From: Rhizonema sp. PD37
GTDB taxonomy: Bacteria > Cyanobacteriota > Cyanobacteriia > Cyanobacteriales > Nostocaceae
Assembly (NCBI GenBank): GCA_029379215.1
Contig: JAQYWO010000041.1
Coordinates: 1-40,780 of the forward strand
Length of the DNA: 40,780 bases
Direction of reading: 5' to 3'
Each line of letters begins with the position of its first letter. The first letter of the stretch is position 1. Made by a program: the position numbers and the translations under genes. Under the pieces are notes generated by a model. That model had not been told where the DNA came from. It made no database searches and saw nothing but the letters and a program-made list of their open reading frames with translations. Shown here one piece after another: positions 8,201 to 15,346 of the stretch.

Positions 8201-9044
8201 GCCCTCTTGGTAGGGATTTTGGTTGCTCAAATGCTGGTATCAGGATTAGCGAGTCTTGGGTGCTAGAGAAATACCGCCATGAAGACTCGCTTTGAACAAT
8301 AATGCACCGAGATAAATATTCTACAGTTTGTACCTCTGGCATTTGATGAATAACCGCCGCAAAAAATGCAATGACTTCCTCATGGGAATCCGCTTGGATA
8401 GTAAGCTTTGATGGTTCCGCTTGTAACCAATCTTGAACTTTTTCAACTTCTTTTTCTCTGCCTGCAAGGTGTAACTGCGTACTCATCGCTGGTGAAGTGG
8501 AGTTTTGCCAATCATTCCAGAAGCTACCAAGATCCTGAGCTTCTTCCGGCCTCTTTCCAACTAACCGAGCTAACCAGGCATGAACCGCAGGAGCCAGTTC
8601 TAACCACTGTTCTAAGTCATCAGCATCATAAGCCCGTACATCAGCCCATATCCCCTCACTCTTTTTGTCCCTCTCCCACTTATCCTTATTACCCCATCGT
8701 CGGGGAGTGACAAAAACAAAGGTGGTTTCAGCAGGAACCACTCCTAGAGAATTCTTAACACGCTTATCATAATCATCATCTGCTTTCCCCTTAACATCTT
8801 TGTTAGCTCCAAGTTCCCATACTGAATAGCCATTAGCAACAAAATTGTTGCCTTCAGGTGCGTCCACAATGCCATCCCATCCCCCTATTTGAATACTCTC
8901 ACCCGATGGAAAACCTACACGTAGGGGCTGCTGGACTGTGGCATGAATTAGGAGGCGCAATAATTGAGGAAGTCGTGCGCGAGCATCTAATCTATCTGCC
9001 CATCTAACTAAATCTGTTGCATCAACCCACTTTAATGGAACCAT
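5253..9044 (-). CDS. 1263-residue nuclease-like/STAND-like protein, candidate defence factor
   Basis: The first 170 residues look like a restriction-endonuclease-type domain: GGWDG (D57), SVWELGANKDVKGKA (E77, K82, K85, K87), DYDKR, then FVFVTPRRWGNKDKW and YDADDLEQWLE. A linker leads to AGREKEVEKVQDWLQ (about 194-208), where STAND NTPases begin. At the expected P-loop the sequence reads LTIQADSHEEVIAFFAA, with no GK(S/T), so ATP binding is doubtful. STAND-like helical features continue (NMGLSEERAYSLTKDSKRNLSVLRRLIA). Residues from about 400 to the end are alpha-helical and repeat-like, with many Trp and Leu, consistent with a HEAT/TPR-type sensor arm. There is no signal peptide or membrane helix. 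The domain order suggests an anti-phage or anti-plasmid effector. That is inference; I know no characterised homologue. It starts at ATG 9044, and an 8-bp inverted repeat lies about 65 bases upstream. Confidence 0.7.
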   Translation of the reverse strand: MVPLKWVDATDLVRWADRLDARARLPQLLRLLIHATVQQPLRVGFPSGESIQIGGWDGIVDAPEGNNFVANGYSVWELGANKDVKGKADDDYDKRVKNSLGVVPAETTFVFVTPRRWGNKDKWERDKKSEGIWADVRAYDADDLEQWLELAPAVHAWLARLVGKRPEEAQDLGSFWNDWQNSTSPAMSTQLHLAGREKEVEKVQDWLQAEPSKLTIQADSHEEVIAFFAAVIHQMPEVQTVEYLSRCIIVQSESSWRYFSSTQDSLILIPAFEQPKSLPRGHHVFIPIGRELSPAKDGLVLSRPGRTDFRQTLVNMGLSEERAYSLTKDSKRNLSVLRRLIAVAPEIHTPDWAKSAQARSLIPVLLAGAWDDTKQGDREAVAKLARKPYEEVIADLSRWVNSSDPPVRRVGSVWQLISREDSWHLLSRFLVRDDLEVFKNVTLSVLGTPDPRYELPLDQRYAACIYGKELPNSRFLREGLAETLSILATRGLGSETQDTISAQERANEIVHRLLNTDVDWQLWASLAYFLPTLAEAAPEAFLAAIDDGLAGDNPTLVQLFLQEESFGSSPHAGLLWALEVLVWEPQYLSQVTLFLGKLSRLDRGGKILNRPFRSLGEIFLCWNPQTPATLEQRLRVIDTLIAREPDIAWQLLYNLLPEMSGGISHPIYKPRWRDWNADSTPKVSGPEYWNNVNAIMQRVLSNMGNDSKRLCDIITKIESLPPQLQDKFIDALLAVDITNLEQKDRVKIGDTFREIIHRHKKFFDAQWAMPADVINRLYVLYKKFEPSDILYRCAWLFSLEPKFLYCLHRERIYSDWETRDKKIKRTQAAAARKIYFQTDINFFLEMAEIVKEPGLLGVAIAKIEKVTEEVEISLLYETLGNEKNPLNAFAIGFIRRRLENYGWTWAENILSFAKNNHWSGQQVINFFYALPFEKRTWDLLILFGEELENLYWQTIPTGWVKENDEEGAIVKLLEFNRPYAALNLVNLHHNDQNKLLPSTLLVDLLEKAASVKPNTEKPLPDTNLNNYYIEEIFALLEKADDIEDNKLAFLEWIYLPLLVHSQRQPKLLYQELSKDPLFFVQILKFVYKSEDDKDESVEIDRATLNRAELGYKLLDSWHQVPGLKEDSTVDLEQLRNWILQARAVSQESGRGKIADRQIGYVLAYAPKSPDGIWPDIAVQEIIEEVASKQMERAIATGVFNKRGVVTKLIDEGGLQEQQLAETYRNYAIAVGDAHPRTAAMLRGIAARYESDAYGEDIRVELED

Positions 9045-9107
9045 ACTTAATTTTTAACTTATAAAAACAAAATAAATTACTTATTAATTCCCCGGTATGA
9101 ACTGCTC

Positions 9108-9129
9108 AATCCAAATGATTGTTTGGATT
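9108..9129. promoter_or_regulatory. Inverted repeat upstream of the large nuclease-like gene
   Basis: Perfect 8-bp arms AATCCAAA (9108-9115) and TTTGGATT (9122-9129) separated by 6 bases, 64 bases upstream of ATG 9044 on the minus strand. The size and spacing suit a dimeric repressor site. The function is inferred. Confidence 0.4.
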
Positions 9130-9265
9130 TTGAAGCTGAAGACGAACATAATAGAGGAAACTGATATGTGTGGGCTACTTTGTGTAACACCACCCCTCCA
9201 ATAGACCAAAACTAATACCATTACCGAGTTGCTTTCAGTCTCCACACTGGAAGCAATGCGCGTTA

Positions 9266-9433
9266 TTAATCCTCCTTACGAACACCCTTAAAAGGTTCAC
9301 CATTCTGCTTTACGTCCATAAACTGTCCGGTTTCAGCATTACGCTTTACCCATTGTTCGGTCACAGGGTTGTAAGTTTGGCTGCGATTGTCCACAGCACC
9401 ACGGCGATAACCGTTGCCTGTATTCTTTGCCAT
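9266..9433 (-). CDS. Small conserved hypothetical protein (55 residues)
   Basis: The 55-residue peptide has the pattern AKNTGNGYRRGAVDNRSQ, YNPVTEQWVKRNAETGQF and a final KGVRKED. It is basic, hydrophilic and rich in Gly, Asn and Arg. I have a general memory of similar short proteins in bacteria, often near toxin or defence genes, but no function is known. The frame stays open to 9574, but the upstream part reads as a non-conserved hydrophobic stretch. ATG 9433 has AGGTGA at good spacing, so the short form is preferred. It is divergent from the XRE-ImmA gene and shares with it the 127-bp intergenic region carrying three CTTTGACA motifs, so the two may be co-regulated. Confidence 0.65.
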   Translation of the reverse strand: MAKNTGNGYRRGAVDNRSQTYNPVTEQWVKRNAETGQFMDVKQNGEPFKGVRKED

Positions 9434-9468
9434 ATCTTTATCACCTTTTTCATCCTGATGTAAAAGTG

Positions 9469-9531
9469 CTTTGACATTTTCTATTATAATTAGAGAAAAG
9501 AGTATCAACAACTTTGACAACTTCTTTGACA
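9469..9531. promoter_or_regulatory. Three direct CTTTGACA repeats between divergent genes
   Basis: Identical octamers occur at 9469-9476, 9512-9519 and 9524-9531. The last two start 12 bases apart and lie 30-49 bases before the XRE-ImmA start codon. They are candidate operators for that XRE protein, covering the promoters of both divergent genes. The repeats are seen directly; the operator role is inferred. Confidence 0.5.
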
Positions 9532-9560
9532 CCTTTATCACTCGCAGGAAATAATCAGCC

Positions 9561-10664
9561 ATGAAAGAGATCATTGCTGCGAATCTGATCCGCTACCGTA
9601 AAAGTCTAGGCTTGTCTCAAGAGCAACTTGCAGAACAAGCCGGGGTTACTCGCCAGAGCATCAATAACTACGAAAACGCCAAAACTTTACCAGACAGCAA
9701 AATCCTCTCTGTTCTGGCGAGTGTTTTGGGTATTACACTCGATGACTTACTACGCTCACAAGGTGAAGGATTACCCAACTTCCGGTTCCGCGCTCATGTA
9801 ACATTCGACAAAAATGCCCAGTTTGCAGCCCAAGTGTTACGAATGCTGCAAACTTATAACGCCTTAGAACAAGCCGTTGGCGATCCTCCCTACACCCCAG
9901 AAAGTACACCTTGCCACCAAGTAGAAGGCAACGAAAAACGTATTCAGGCAATAGCGGCTTTATTTCGCCATCGCCTGGGCTTGGGAGATGCTCCCATTGC
10001 CAACCTATTTCAATCTGTAGAAGAAATCGGCTTAAAAGTTTTACGCTCCTCCGTTCCCGTAAAAGGTTTCTTTGGTCTTAGTGCTTGTAGTGATATTGAA
10101 GGTGCTTTTGTTTTGGTAAATACCCATAGCATCACCGTTGAACGTCAATTGTTTACCCTTGCACATGAGATTGGACACCTTATCTTCCACCGAGTAGAGT
10201 ACCAAGACACTTTAATTGAGGAAGGAACTAAAGAAGAAGAAAAAGCACGAGACAAAGTAGCTAATTATTTTGCAGGTCATCTACTTGTTCCCCAAGCTGA
10301 ATTTGAGCGGATATATGCCCAAACGAAGGATATTGTTAAACTCAAACGGCATTTTCGGGTGAGTTACCAAGTCGTCTTGAACCGTTTAGCAGAAATGGGA
10401 ATCATTGATTTTGCTAAAGAGAAAGCTAAAATATGTGCAATTTATAAAAAGCAACATGATGGTGCATCTTTGCAAAATTCGATGGAATTACCACCAGCAC
10501 TGGTTGCGGAGGATTATCCAGAAAATGAACATTATGAATTTCTAATTTGGCAGTCCTTAAAATTGGGCAAAATTTCCGAAATGAAAGCAGCAGAACTTCT
10601 CAACTTAACTGTTGAAAAACTGCGAGTGCGTCGTCAAGAAAATGAGGTTTATGCAGTCGCTTAA
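9561..10664 (+). CDS. XRE-family regulator fused to ImmA/IrrE metallopeptidase
   Basis: This 367-residue protein starts with a helix-turn-helix of the XRE/Cro type (about 5-62; LGLSQEQLAEQAGVTRQSIN, then a LPDSKILSVLASVLG tail). After a linker of about 70 residues comes an ImmA/IrrE (DUF955) zinc peptidase domain with AHEIGHLIFH (HEIGH 202-206) and the downstream helix EEKARDKVANYFAGHLLVP. A C-terminal region from about 290 is helical, ending KLRVRRQENEVYAVA. In this family the peptidase cleaves a repressor, here possibly its own HTH partner, to release expression after a signal. The PIN gene overlaps its last 14 bases, so the two are translated together. The pairing of XRE-ImmA with a small nuclease-like gene is typical of toxin-antitoxin or mobile-element control modules. 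Confidence 0.88.
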   Translation: MKEIIAANLIRYRKSLGLSQEQLAEQAGVTRQSINNYENAKTLPDSKILSVLASVLGITLDDLLRSQGEGLPNFRFRAHVTFDKNAQFAAQVLRMLQTYNALEQAVGDPPYTPESTPCHQVEGNEKRIQAIAALFRHRLGLGDAPIANLFQSVEEIGLKVLRSSVPVKGFFGLSACSDIEGAFVLVNTHSITVERQLFTLAHEIGHLIFHRVEYQDTLIEEGTKEEEKARDKVANYFAGHLLVPQAEFERIYAQTKDIVKLKRHFRVSYQVVLNRLAEMGIIDFAKEKAKICAIYKKQHDGASLQNSMELPPALVAEDYPENEHYEFLIWQSLKLGKISEMKAAELLNLTVEKLRVRRQENEVYAVA

Positions 10665-11166
10665 GGGAACAATTCTTGACGCAACAGCACTCATTGATTT
10701 TCACTGGCTAAACGAGTGGGGGTGGCTACAACAGCACTACAGCCCGTTGTACATTGCCCAGGAACTTCTAGACTCAGATCAACTGGAACCCTCTACTCGC
10801 CAAGCTGCTAACCAATACTTGACACCTCTAGCTCTTTCTACAGAAGAGATGTTTACCAGTTTTCTAGAATTTAGAGTTGGAGCGCCCCTTTTGAGTATCG
10901 CGGATAGATCTACAATTGCCATCGCACGTCATCAATTGCTGATTTGTGCTAGTGATGATGGGCTAGTTGTTGAAACGTGTAAGGCATACGGTGTTACCTA
11001 CACCAGAACACTGCGATTATTAACTGAGATGGTAGAGACAGCACACAAAACAGTAATAGAGGTGAAGGAAATGGCTGATTCATTAATCAAAGAGCGGGGT
11101 AAACACATTTCTCCTAAAGTTTTGACAGATTGGACAACAAGTTTACGGAAGTATGGCACGAGCTAA
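10651..11166 (+). CDS. PIN-domain-like nuclease, partner of XRE-ImmA
   Basis: A 171-residue protein with the four acidic positions of PIN nucleases: TILDATALIDF (D10), LYIAQELLDSD (E38), SIADRSTIAIA (D85) and ICASDDGLVVE (D102/D103). The fold pattern continues with CKAYGVTYTRTLRLLTEMV. PIN proteins are usually Mg-dependent RNases, often VapC-type toxins. The C-terminus from about 130 adds a helical tail. The frame opens earlier, at 10612, but ATG 10651 is preceded by GAGG at 10644-10647 and starts right at the domain; ATG 10642 is an alternative. It overlaps the XRE-ImmA gene by 14 bases, so the two form an operon. Whether the XRE-ImmA protein silences or activates the nuclease is not shown by sequence. 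Confidence 0.8.
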   Translation: MQSLKGTILDATALIDFHWLNEWGWLQQHYSPLYIAQELLDSDQLEPSTRQAANQYLTPLALSTEEMFTSFLEFRVGAPLLSIADRSTIAIARHQLLICASDDGLVVETCKAYGVTYTRTLRLLTEMVETAHKTVIEVKEMADSLIKERGKHISPKVLTDWTTSLRKYGTS

Positions 11167-11411
11167 AAAATTAAATCTGGTTAAACTAAGACGTCGAGAT
11201 ATTATAGTTTTCTTTTGGGAAAGATGCTAGGAGAAATGCCATATAGCAATTCGCCATTCTCGACGACATATTTTAAGGGAATTTTTGGGTTGTTAATGTG
11301 ATTAGAATTAGAAACTTAGATGTCATCATAATCAACTTTTCAAACTTTCTCTAACTGGGGAGGCAAGCAATTCAATCCAGCCCGTCCATCAATAGCAAAG
11401 GGCATATCCAA

Positions 11412-12905
11412 TCAATCCCGGTTATCTATTTGGGCGCGTTGCAAACCACCAGAAAAGTCTACATATACGGTTTTCCATTCTGTAAAAACTTCCATTGCAG
11501 TCGTACCAGCTTCCCGGTGTCCGTTTCCAGTTTGTTTGACACCGCCAAAAGGTAAATGTACTTCTGCGCCAATGGTGGGACCGTTGATATAAGTTATACC
11601 TGCTTCGATATCGCGCATGGCAGCAAAAGCACGGTTAATATCGCGGGTGTAGATTGAAGAAGAAAGACCGTAGGGTGTATCGTTGAGGATAGCGATCGCC
11701 TCTTCAAAAGAGTTTACTTCAATTAAAACAACTACCGGTCCGAATATTTCTTCCCGCGCCACCCGCATCTTCGGAGTGACAGAATCGAGAATAGTTGGTT
11801 GAAAGAAGTTGCCGTGCTGCAGTTCCCCCTCATTTGCGATTTTTCCACCTATTAATACCTTTGCACCTTCTTCACGAGCAATCTCGAGATACTGACTGAC
11901 ACGTTGCAGTTGAGATGTGTTCACTAATGGTCCCACATCAGTGTTGGGATTAGTCCCAGCACCTAGGCGTAATTTGCTGGTGCGCTCAAGCAGCATTGTG
12001 GTAAACTGTTTCTTGATATCGCGGTGTAAAAGCAGACGACTTGTAGCGGTACAGCGTTGACCGGAAGTACCGAATGCTCCCCAAACTGCACCTTCAATAG
12101 CTAGTTCCAAGTCTGCATCTTCCATCACAATTTGGGCATTTTTGCCACCCATTTCCAGACAGACACGTTTGTGAGTGCGTCCGCAAGTTTCGCCTACAAA
12201 AGCACCCGTTTCTGAAGAACCCGTAAAAGAGACTAAGTCAACATCAGGGTGTTCCACTAAAGCTTTCCCTGCTTCTTCTCCCAATCCATGTATCAGGTTA
12301 ACAACTCCCGCAGGCAAACCCGCTTGTTGAAAAATCTCCATAAGTTTGGTTGCACAAGCAGGGGTATCTTCAGCAGGTTTCAGGATAACGGTATTGCCGC
12401 ACACTAAGGCTGGCATCGCTTTCCAGCAAGGGATGGCAATGGGAAAATTCCACGGTGTAATCAAGGCACAAACTCCGATGGGCATTCGCATTGTCATTGC
12501 GAATTTATTCGGCATTTCCGAAGGTGTTGTTTGCCCGAAGAGTCGTCGCCCTTCACCTGCACTGTAGAAGGCACAATCAATCCCCTCTTGCACATCTCCC
12601 CGCGCCTCTGTTAGGGGTTTACCCATTTCTCGACTCATCAACAGGGCAAGTTCTTCTTTATACTGAAGTAACAGTTCTCCTACTTTATATATATATTCTG
12701 CTCTTGCTGGGGCAGGGACGAGTCGCCAAGTTCGGTAAGCCTGACGCGCAGCAATAACGGCGGCATCCACATCAGTAGTTACTGAACGGGGAAAGGTAGC
12801 GACAAGTTCGCTGTTCACAGCCGGGTTACGGCTTTCTAAGGTATCTCCCGATACAGCATTTAGCCATTGATCGGCGATGTAGTTTTGACAAGTAAGTGGA
12901 GTCAT
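11412..12905 (-). CDS. NAD(P)-dependent aldehyde dehydrogenase
   Basis: A 497-residue ALDH-superfamily enzyme with all catalytic parts: [13 protein letters not shown] (N153), FTGSSETG in the Rossmann fold, LEMGGKNAQ (general base E251), [10 protein letters not shown] (nucleophile C285), EEIFGPVV, and a C-terminal [16 protein letters not shown]. The length is usual for the family. It oxidises an aldehyde to a carboxylate with NAD(P)+. The tail motifs resemble the subgroup of 2-oxoglutarate- or aminoadipate-semialdehyde dehydrogenases, which would fit the aminotransferase and DUF1338 genes on the same strand, but substrate assignment is inference. It starts at ATG 12905. Upstream lies a repeat-rich region, and downstream on the same strand is the accessory block. 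Conflicts with antiquitin (ALDH7) versus other subgroups cannot be settled by eye. Confidence 0.88.
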   Translation of the reverse strand: MTPLTCQNYIADQWLNAVSGDTLESRNPAVNSELVATFPRSVTTDVDAAVIAARQAYRTWRLVPAPARAEYIYKVGELLLQYKEELALLMSREMGKPLTEARGDVQEGIDCAFYSAGEGRRLFGQTTPSEMPNKFAMTMRMPIGVCALITPWNFPIAIPCWKAMPALVCGNTVILKPAEDTPACATKLMEIFQQAGLPAGVVNLIHGLGEEAGKALVEHPDVDLVSFTGSSETGAFVGETCGRTHKRVCLEMGGKNAQIVMEDADLELAIEGAVWGAFGTSGQRCTATSRLLLHRDIKKQFTTMLLERTSKLRLGAGTNPNTDVGPLVNTSQLQRVSQYLEIAREEGAKVLIGGKIANEGELQHGNFFQPTILDSVTPKMRVAREEIFGPVVVLIEVNSFEEAIAILNDTPYGLSSSIYTRDINRAFAAMRDIEAGITYINGPTIGAEVHLPFGGVKQTGNGHREAGTTAMEVFTEWKTVYVDFSGGLQRAQIDNRD

Positions 12906-12984
12906 TAGCGGTGATTTTATGTTCGGTCAATGAGTTAGATCATGTTCGGTAGTATAACTACGACTTCAAGAACCTCACCCCCAA

Positions 12985-13008
12985 CCCCTCCCCGCCTGCG
13001 AGGAGGGG
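12985..13008. repeat. Interspersed palindromic repeat (CCCCTCC/GGAGGGG)
   Basis: Perfect 7-bp arms at 12985-12991 and 13002-13008 with a 10-base loop, forming a GC-rich hairpin. The wider sequence (ACCCCCAACCCCTCCCCGCC) is a familiar dispersed element in cyanobacterial genomes. Confidence 0.6.
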
Positions 13009-13214
13009 AGATAAAGCGCACCGAGCGGGGTAGGGTTATTCTGGTATTTAAGGTTAATCGAACGGACATGATATGATGAATAAAATGTAGGCGATTACTT
13101 TCTCTACTTTTTGGGGTGCTGTTGTTGATTTACTCCCCGTGCTGAGTGTAAGATTACCTATCTTCTGAATCTTCAAACTTGGCGCTCTTGGCGTCTTGGT
13201 GAACCAGCGCTGTA

Positions 13215-13327
13215 GGCGGGTTTCCCGCCGTAGGCGACTGGTAAACCCGTTAGCGCAGCGTTAGCGATAGCGTTAGCGATAGCGTTAGCGAAGCGTTAGC
13301 GAGTCTTCGAGCGTCAGCGTTAGCGAG
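13215..13327. repeat. Hairpin plus GTTAGCG tandem array
   Basis: A perfect GGCGGG-TTT-CCCGCC hairpin lies at 13215-13229. The array follows: GTTAGCGCAGC (13249), GTTAGCGATAGC twice (13260 and 13272), GTTAGCGAAGC (13284), GTTAGCGAG (13295) and a further GTTAGCGAG at 13319. Unit lengths of 11-12 bases without unique spacers exclude a CRISPR array. Confidence 0.8.
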
Positions 13328-13497
13328 GCACGAGCGTCGGAACGAGCGTCAGGGCGGTTTTTTAATCGGTATTCTTCTGGCGGGAAGGGAGTAATGGTTC
13401 TTTGGGAGTAGTTACGCTTTTAACAGTCAAAGGAGTGCGCTCGAGAGCGCAACTACGAACTTTATTATCAGTGTTTGATCGGACATAGTGTGAGAAC

Positions 13498-14337
13498 TTA
13501 GCTAATCGCTTTTTGTGCTTGATGACAAAGCTCTTCGTGAAACTGACTGTTACTGGCTAGTATTCCACCCCACTGATTGATATCACCAGTGTTGTACTGC
13601 AATGGCGTACCATCAAAATGCGTGAACTGACCACCAGCTTCTGTTAAAATCAGTTCTGGGGCAGCCATATCCCAATCTTTGGGAGCAGATTTACCGGAAA
13701 GGGAAATATAAACATCTGCTTTTTGTTCAACAATTGCCGCAATTTTACAACCGATACTGCCAATAGCTTTTTGCTGTTGACACGGTAATTGTTGTAGCAA
13801 CTTATCTAATGTTGCATTTCTGTGGGTGCGACTTACTACTACAGTTAAATCCTCAATGCGTTCTCGTGATGCTACTTTGACTGGAACCGTGCGATCGCGA
13901 GTTTCGACAAACGTACCACCGCCTTTAACTGCATAGTACAACTTTTCGGCTTCAGGGACTGCTACCACTGCGAAAACTGGACGTCTTTCCTTGACTAAGG
14001 CAATATGAACTGCGTACTCTCCAGTTTTTTCGATAAAGTCTCGTGTACCATCTAAAGGATCGATGATCCACACCCACTCAGAATTTTCTTGCGAGTCTGG
14101 ATGTGATTGATATGTTTCTTCACTGATGTAGGCAAAATCTTCTGTACCTAAAACTGCTTGTAATTCCTCTAAAATAAATTGACTTACCGCAAGATCCGCA
14201 GCAGTGACAGGGTCATCTTGTTTGTATTGTACATCTAAGTTGCGATTGCCTTTTTGATTGTAGTAAGACCTCAGTATTTCTGCTGCCCTCCAACCCACAG
14301 AACAAGCTAGCTCTAGTATTTGTTGTATATCTTGCAT
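13498..14337 (-). CDS. cysQ: 3'(2'),5'-bisphosphate nucleotidase, CysQ/inositol-phosphatase family
   Basis: A 279-residue member of the Mg-dependent, lithium-sensitive phosphatase family. Metal-site motifs appear in order: DDPVTAADLAVS (41-52), SEE (72-74), DPLDGTRDF (93-101) and WDMAAPELILTEAGG (222-236). CysQ removes the 3'-phosphate of PAP(S) formed during sulfate assimilation; inositol monophosphatase activity is the main alternative. The frame extends upstream to a TTG at 14382, which would overlap the preceding gene by 22 bases. ATG 14337 begins where the fold starts (MQDIQQILELACSVGW) and is preferred, although no Shine-Dalgarno is clear for either. It lies 23 bases after the PfkB kinase on the same strand, so the two probably form an operon. 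Confidence 0.82.
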   Translation of the reverse strand: MQDIQQILELACSVGWRAAEILRSYYNQKGNRNLDVQYKQDDPVTAADLAVSQFILEELQAVLGTEDFAYISEETYQSHPDSQENSEWVWIIDPLDGTRDFIEKTGEYAVHIALVKERRPVFAVVAVPEAEKLYYAVKGGGTFVETRDRTVPVKVASRERIEDLTVVVSRTHRNATLDKLLQQLPCQQQKAIGSIGCKIAAIVEQKADVYISLSGKSAPKDWDMAAPELILTEAGGQFTHFDGTPLQYNTGDINQWGGILASNSQFHEELCHQAQKAIS

Positions 14338-14360
14338 CGGTAATTCATCAATATTTTTAC

Positions 14361-15224
14361 TTAATTCGAGCCTGACATCCAATGACGGGTGCCAAAAAAC
14401 TGACAGGAAAAAGAAGCAATTTTAGCTGACAGCGAGAGTGCAGCCGGAAAACTTTCGTGTAAAATATAGTGACAAAAAGCACCGTGAAAAATGTCTCCAG
14501 CCCCTAGTGTATCAATAGGTTGAATATTTGGCACTTTTAAAACCCCAATTCTATCACCTGTTAAATATTGAAGAGGTTTTTCTCCTTGAGTGATAGCAAT
14601 GTGAGGAATGCCTACGCCATGAAGATAGGCAAAAACTTCTTCTGTTGTGTGACACTGAGGGGGATAAAAATTAGCAGAACAAATGGCATAATCCACAAAA
14701 GGTAAGATCTCGTCAAATCCTGGTTTCCAACTTCCACCATCGATAACAACTGGTATATTCCGGAGTTTAGCCGTTTGGGAAATAGCTTTACCAACTGCCA
14801 TTTGATGCCCATCGATCAAAACGACATTAACATTTGACAAAATCTCTTCGGGGATTGCTTCGATGGTTGCTTGAGTTTGCACGGCGTTAATGGAAACAAC
14901 AGCCCGTTCACCCGTCGTTTGGGTGACAATAATCGAGGAGACAGGTGGTGCTTGGGTTGTGCTGGGATTTAAATCAGCGATCGCCACTTCATAAAAAGCC
15001 AAATCTCCTTTAATCAACTGCGTGACTGGGTGAGTACCCACAACTCCCAACACAACAGCTTCGTTACCCAAATGCCTAAAGGTGACAGCCGCATTTGTTG
15101 CTGGACCACCTGCGGTTACGCTATAGTCAGAAGCGACAATCTTCTGATTGTTGCTCGGAGGAAAATCAGCAAGGTAAATTAGATCTAAGGTGACTAAACC
15201 GACAAATAAACCGTGATGAGTCAT
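14361..15224 (-). CDS. PfkB-family carbohydrate kinase
   Basis: A 287-residue ribokinase-fold kinase. The N-terminal substrate motif AGGPATNAA (38-46) and the C-terminal DTLGAGD (238-244, with D244 as catalytic base and the glycines forming the anion hole) are both intact. The family phosphorylates sugars or nucleosides with ATP in the cytoplasm. Nothing in the sequence fixes the substrate, although adenosine, ribose or a sugar acid are all possible. It starts at ATG 15224 and ends just before the CysQ-like gene, which it is likely to be transcribed with. A link between nucleotide phosphate recycling and sugar phosphorylation is conceivable but not shown. The divergent neighbour is rsmI, leaving a 122-bp shared promoter region. 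Confidence 0.85.
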   Translation of the reverse strand: MTHHGLFVGLVTLDLIYLADFPPSNNQKIVASDYSVTAGGPATNAAVTFRHLGNEAVVLGVVGTHPVTQLIKGDLAFYEVAIADLNPSTTQAPPVSSIIVTQTTGERAVVSINAVQTQATIEAIPEEILSNVNVVLIDGHQMAVGKAISQTAKLRNIPVVIDGGSWKPGFDEILPFVDYAICSANFYPPQCHTTEEVFAYLHGVGIPHIAITQGEKPLQYLTGDRIGVLKVPNIQPIDTLGAGDIFHGAFCHYILHESFPAALSLSAKIASFSCQFFGTRHWMSGSN

Positions 15225-15346
15225 TGGTAGTTGTTAATTGGAGATTGATAATGGGTGATTGGTTATTGACGCTAACGTCAGTTGCCTAGTAGTCGGGCTA
15301 ACCCGGATGCAGCACCGACTCACAAAGCACAAAGGACAAATGTCAT

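Larger units (their letters stand above)
12906..13497. other. Repeat-rich intergenic region
   Basis: No gene is supported. The region holds three kinds of repeat: a CCCCTCC/GGAGGGG inverted repeat (12985-13008), a GGCGGG/CCCGCC hairpin (13215-13229), and an array of GTTAGCG-based units (13249-13327). Such interspersed repeats are common in nostocalean intergenic DNA. Confidence 0.7.

Noticed and set aside
9471..9490. TTGACA...TATAAT promoter on the plus strand
   Set aside because: The spacer is only 8 bases (9477-9484), far short of the usual 16-18, so the boxes cannot work together.
9434..9574. Extension of the 55-residue protein to 9574
   Set aside because: The upstream residues form a hydrophobic, unconserved stretch overlapping the operator motifs; ATG 9433 has a good Shine-Dalgarno.
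11153..11230. 25-codon frame starting MARAKKLNLVKLRRR after the PIN gene
   Set aside because: It is short, overlaps the PIN stop and has no recognisable pattern; possibly a lost downstream gene, but not supportable.
13249..13327. CRISPR array
   Set aside because: The units are 9-12 bases and contiguous, without the 25-40 base repeats and unique spacers a CRISPR needs; no cas genes are present.
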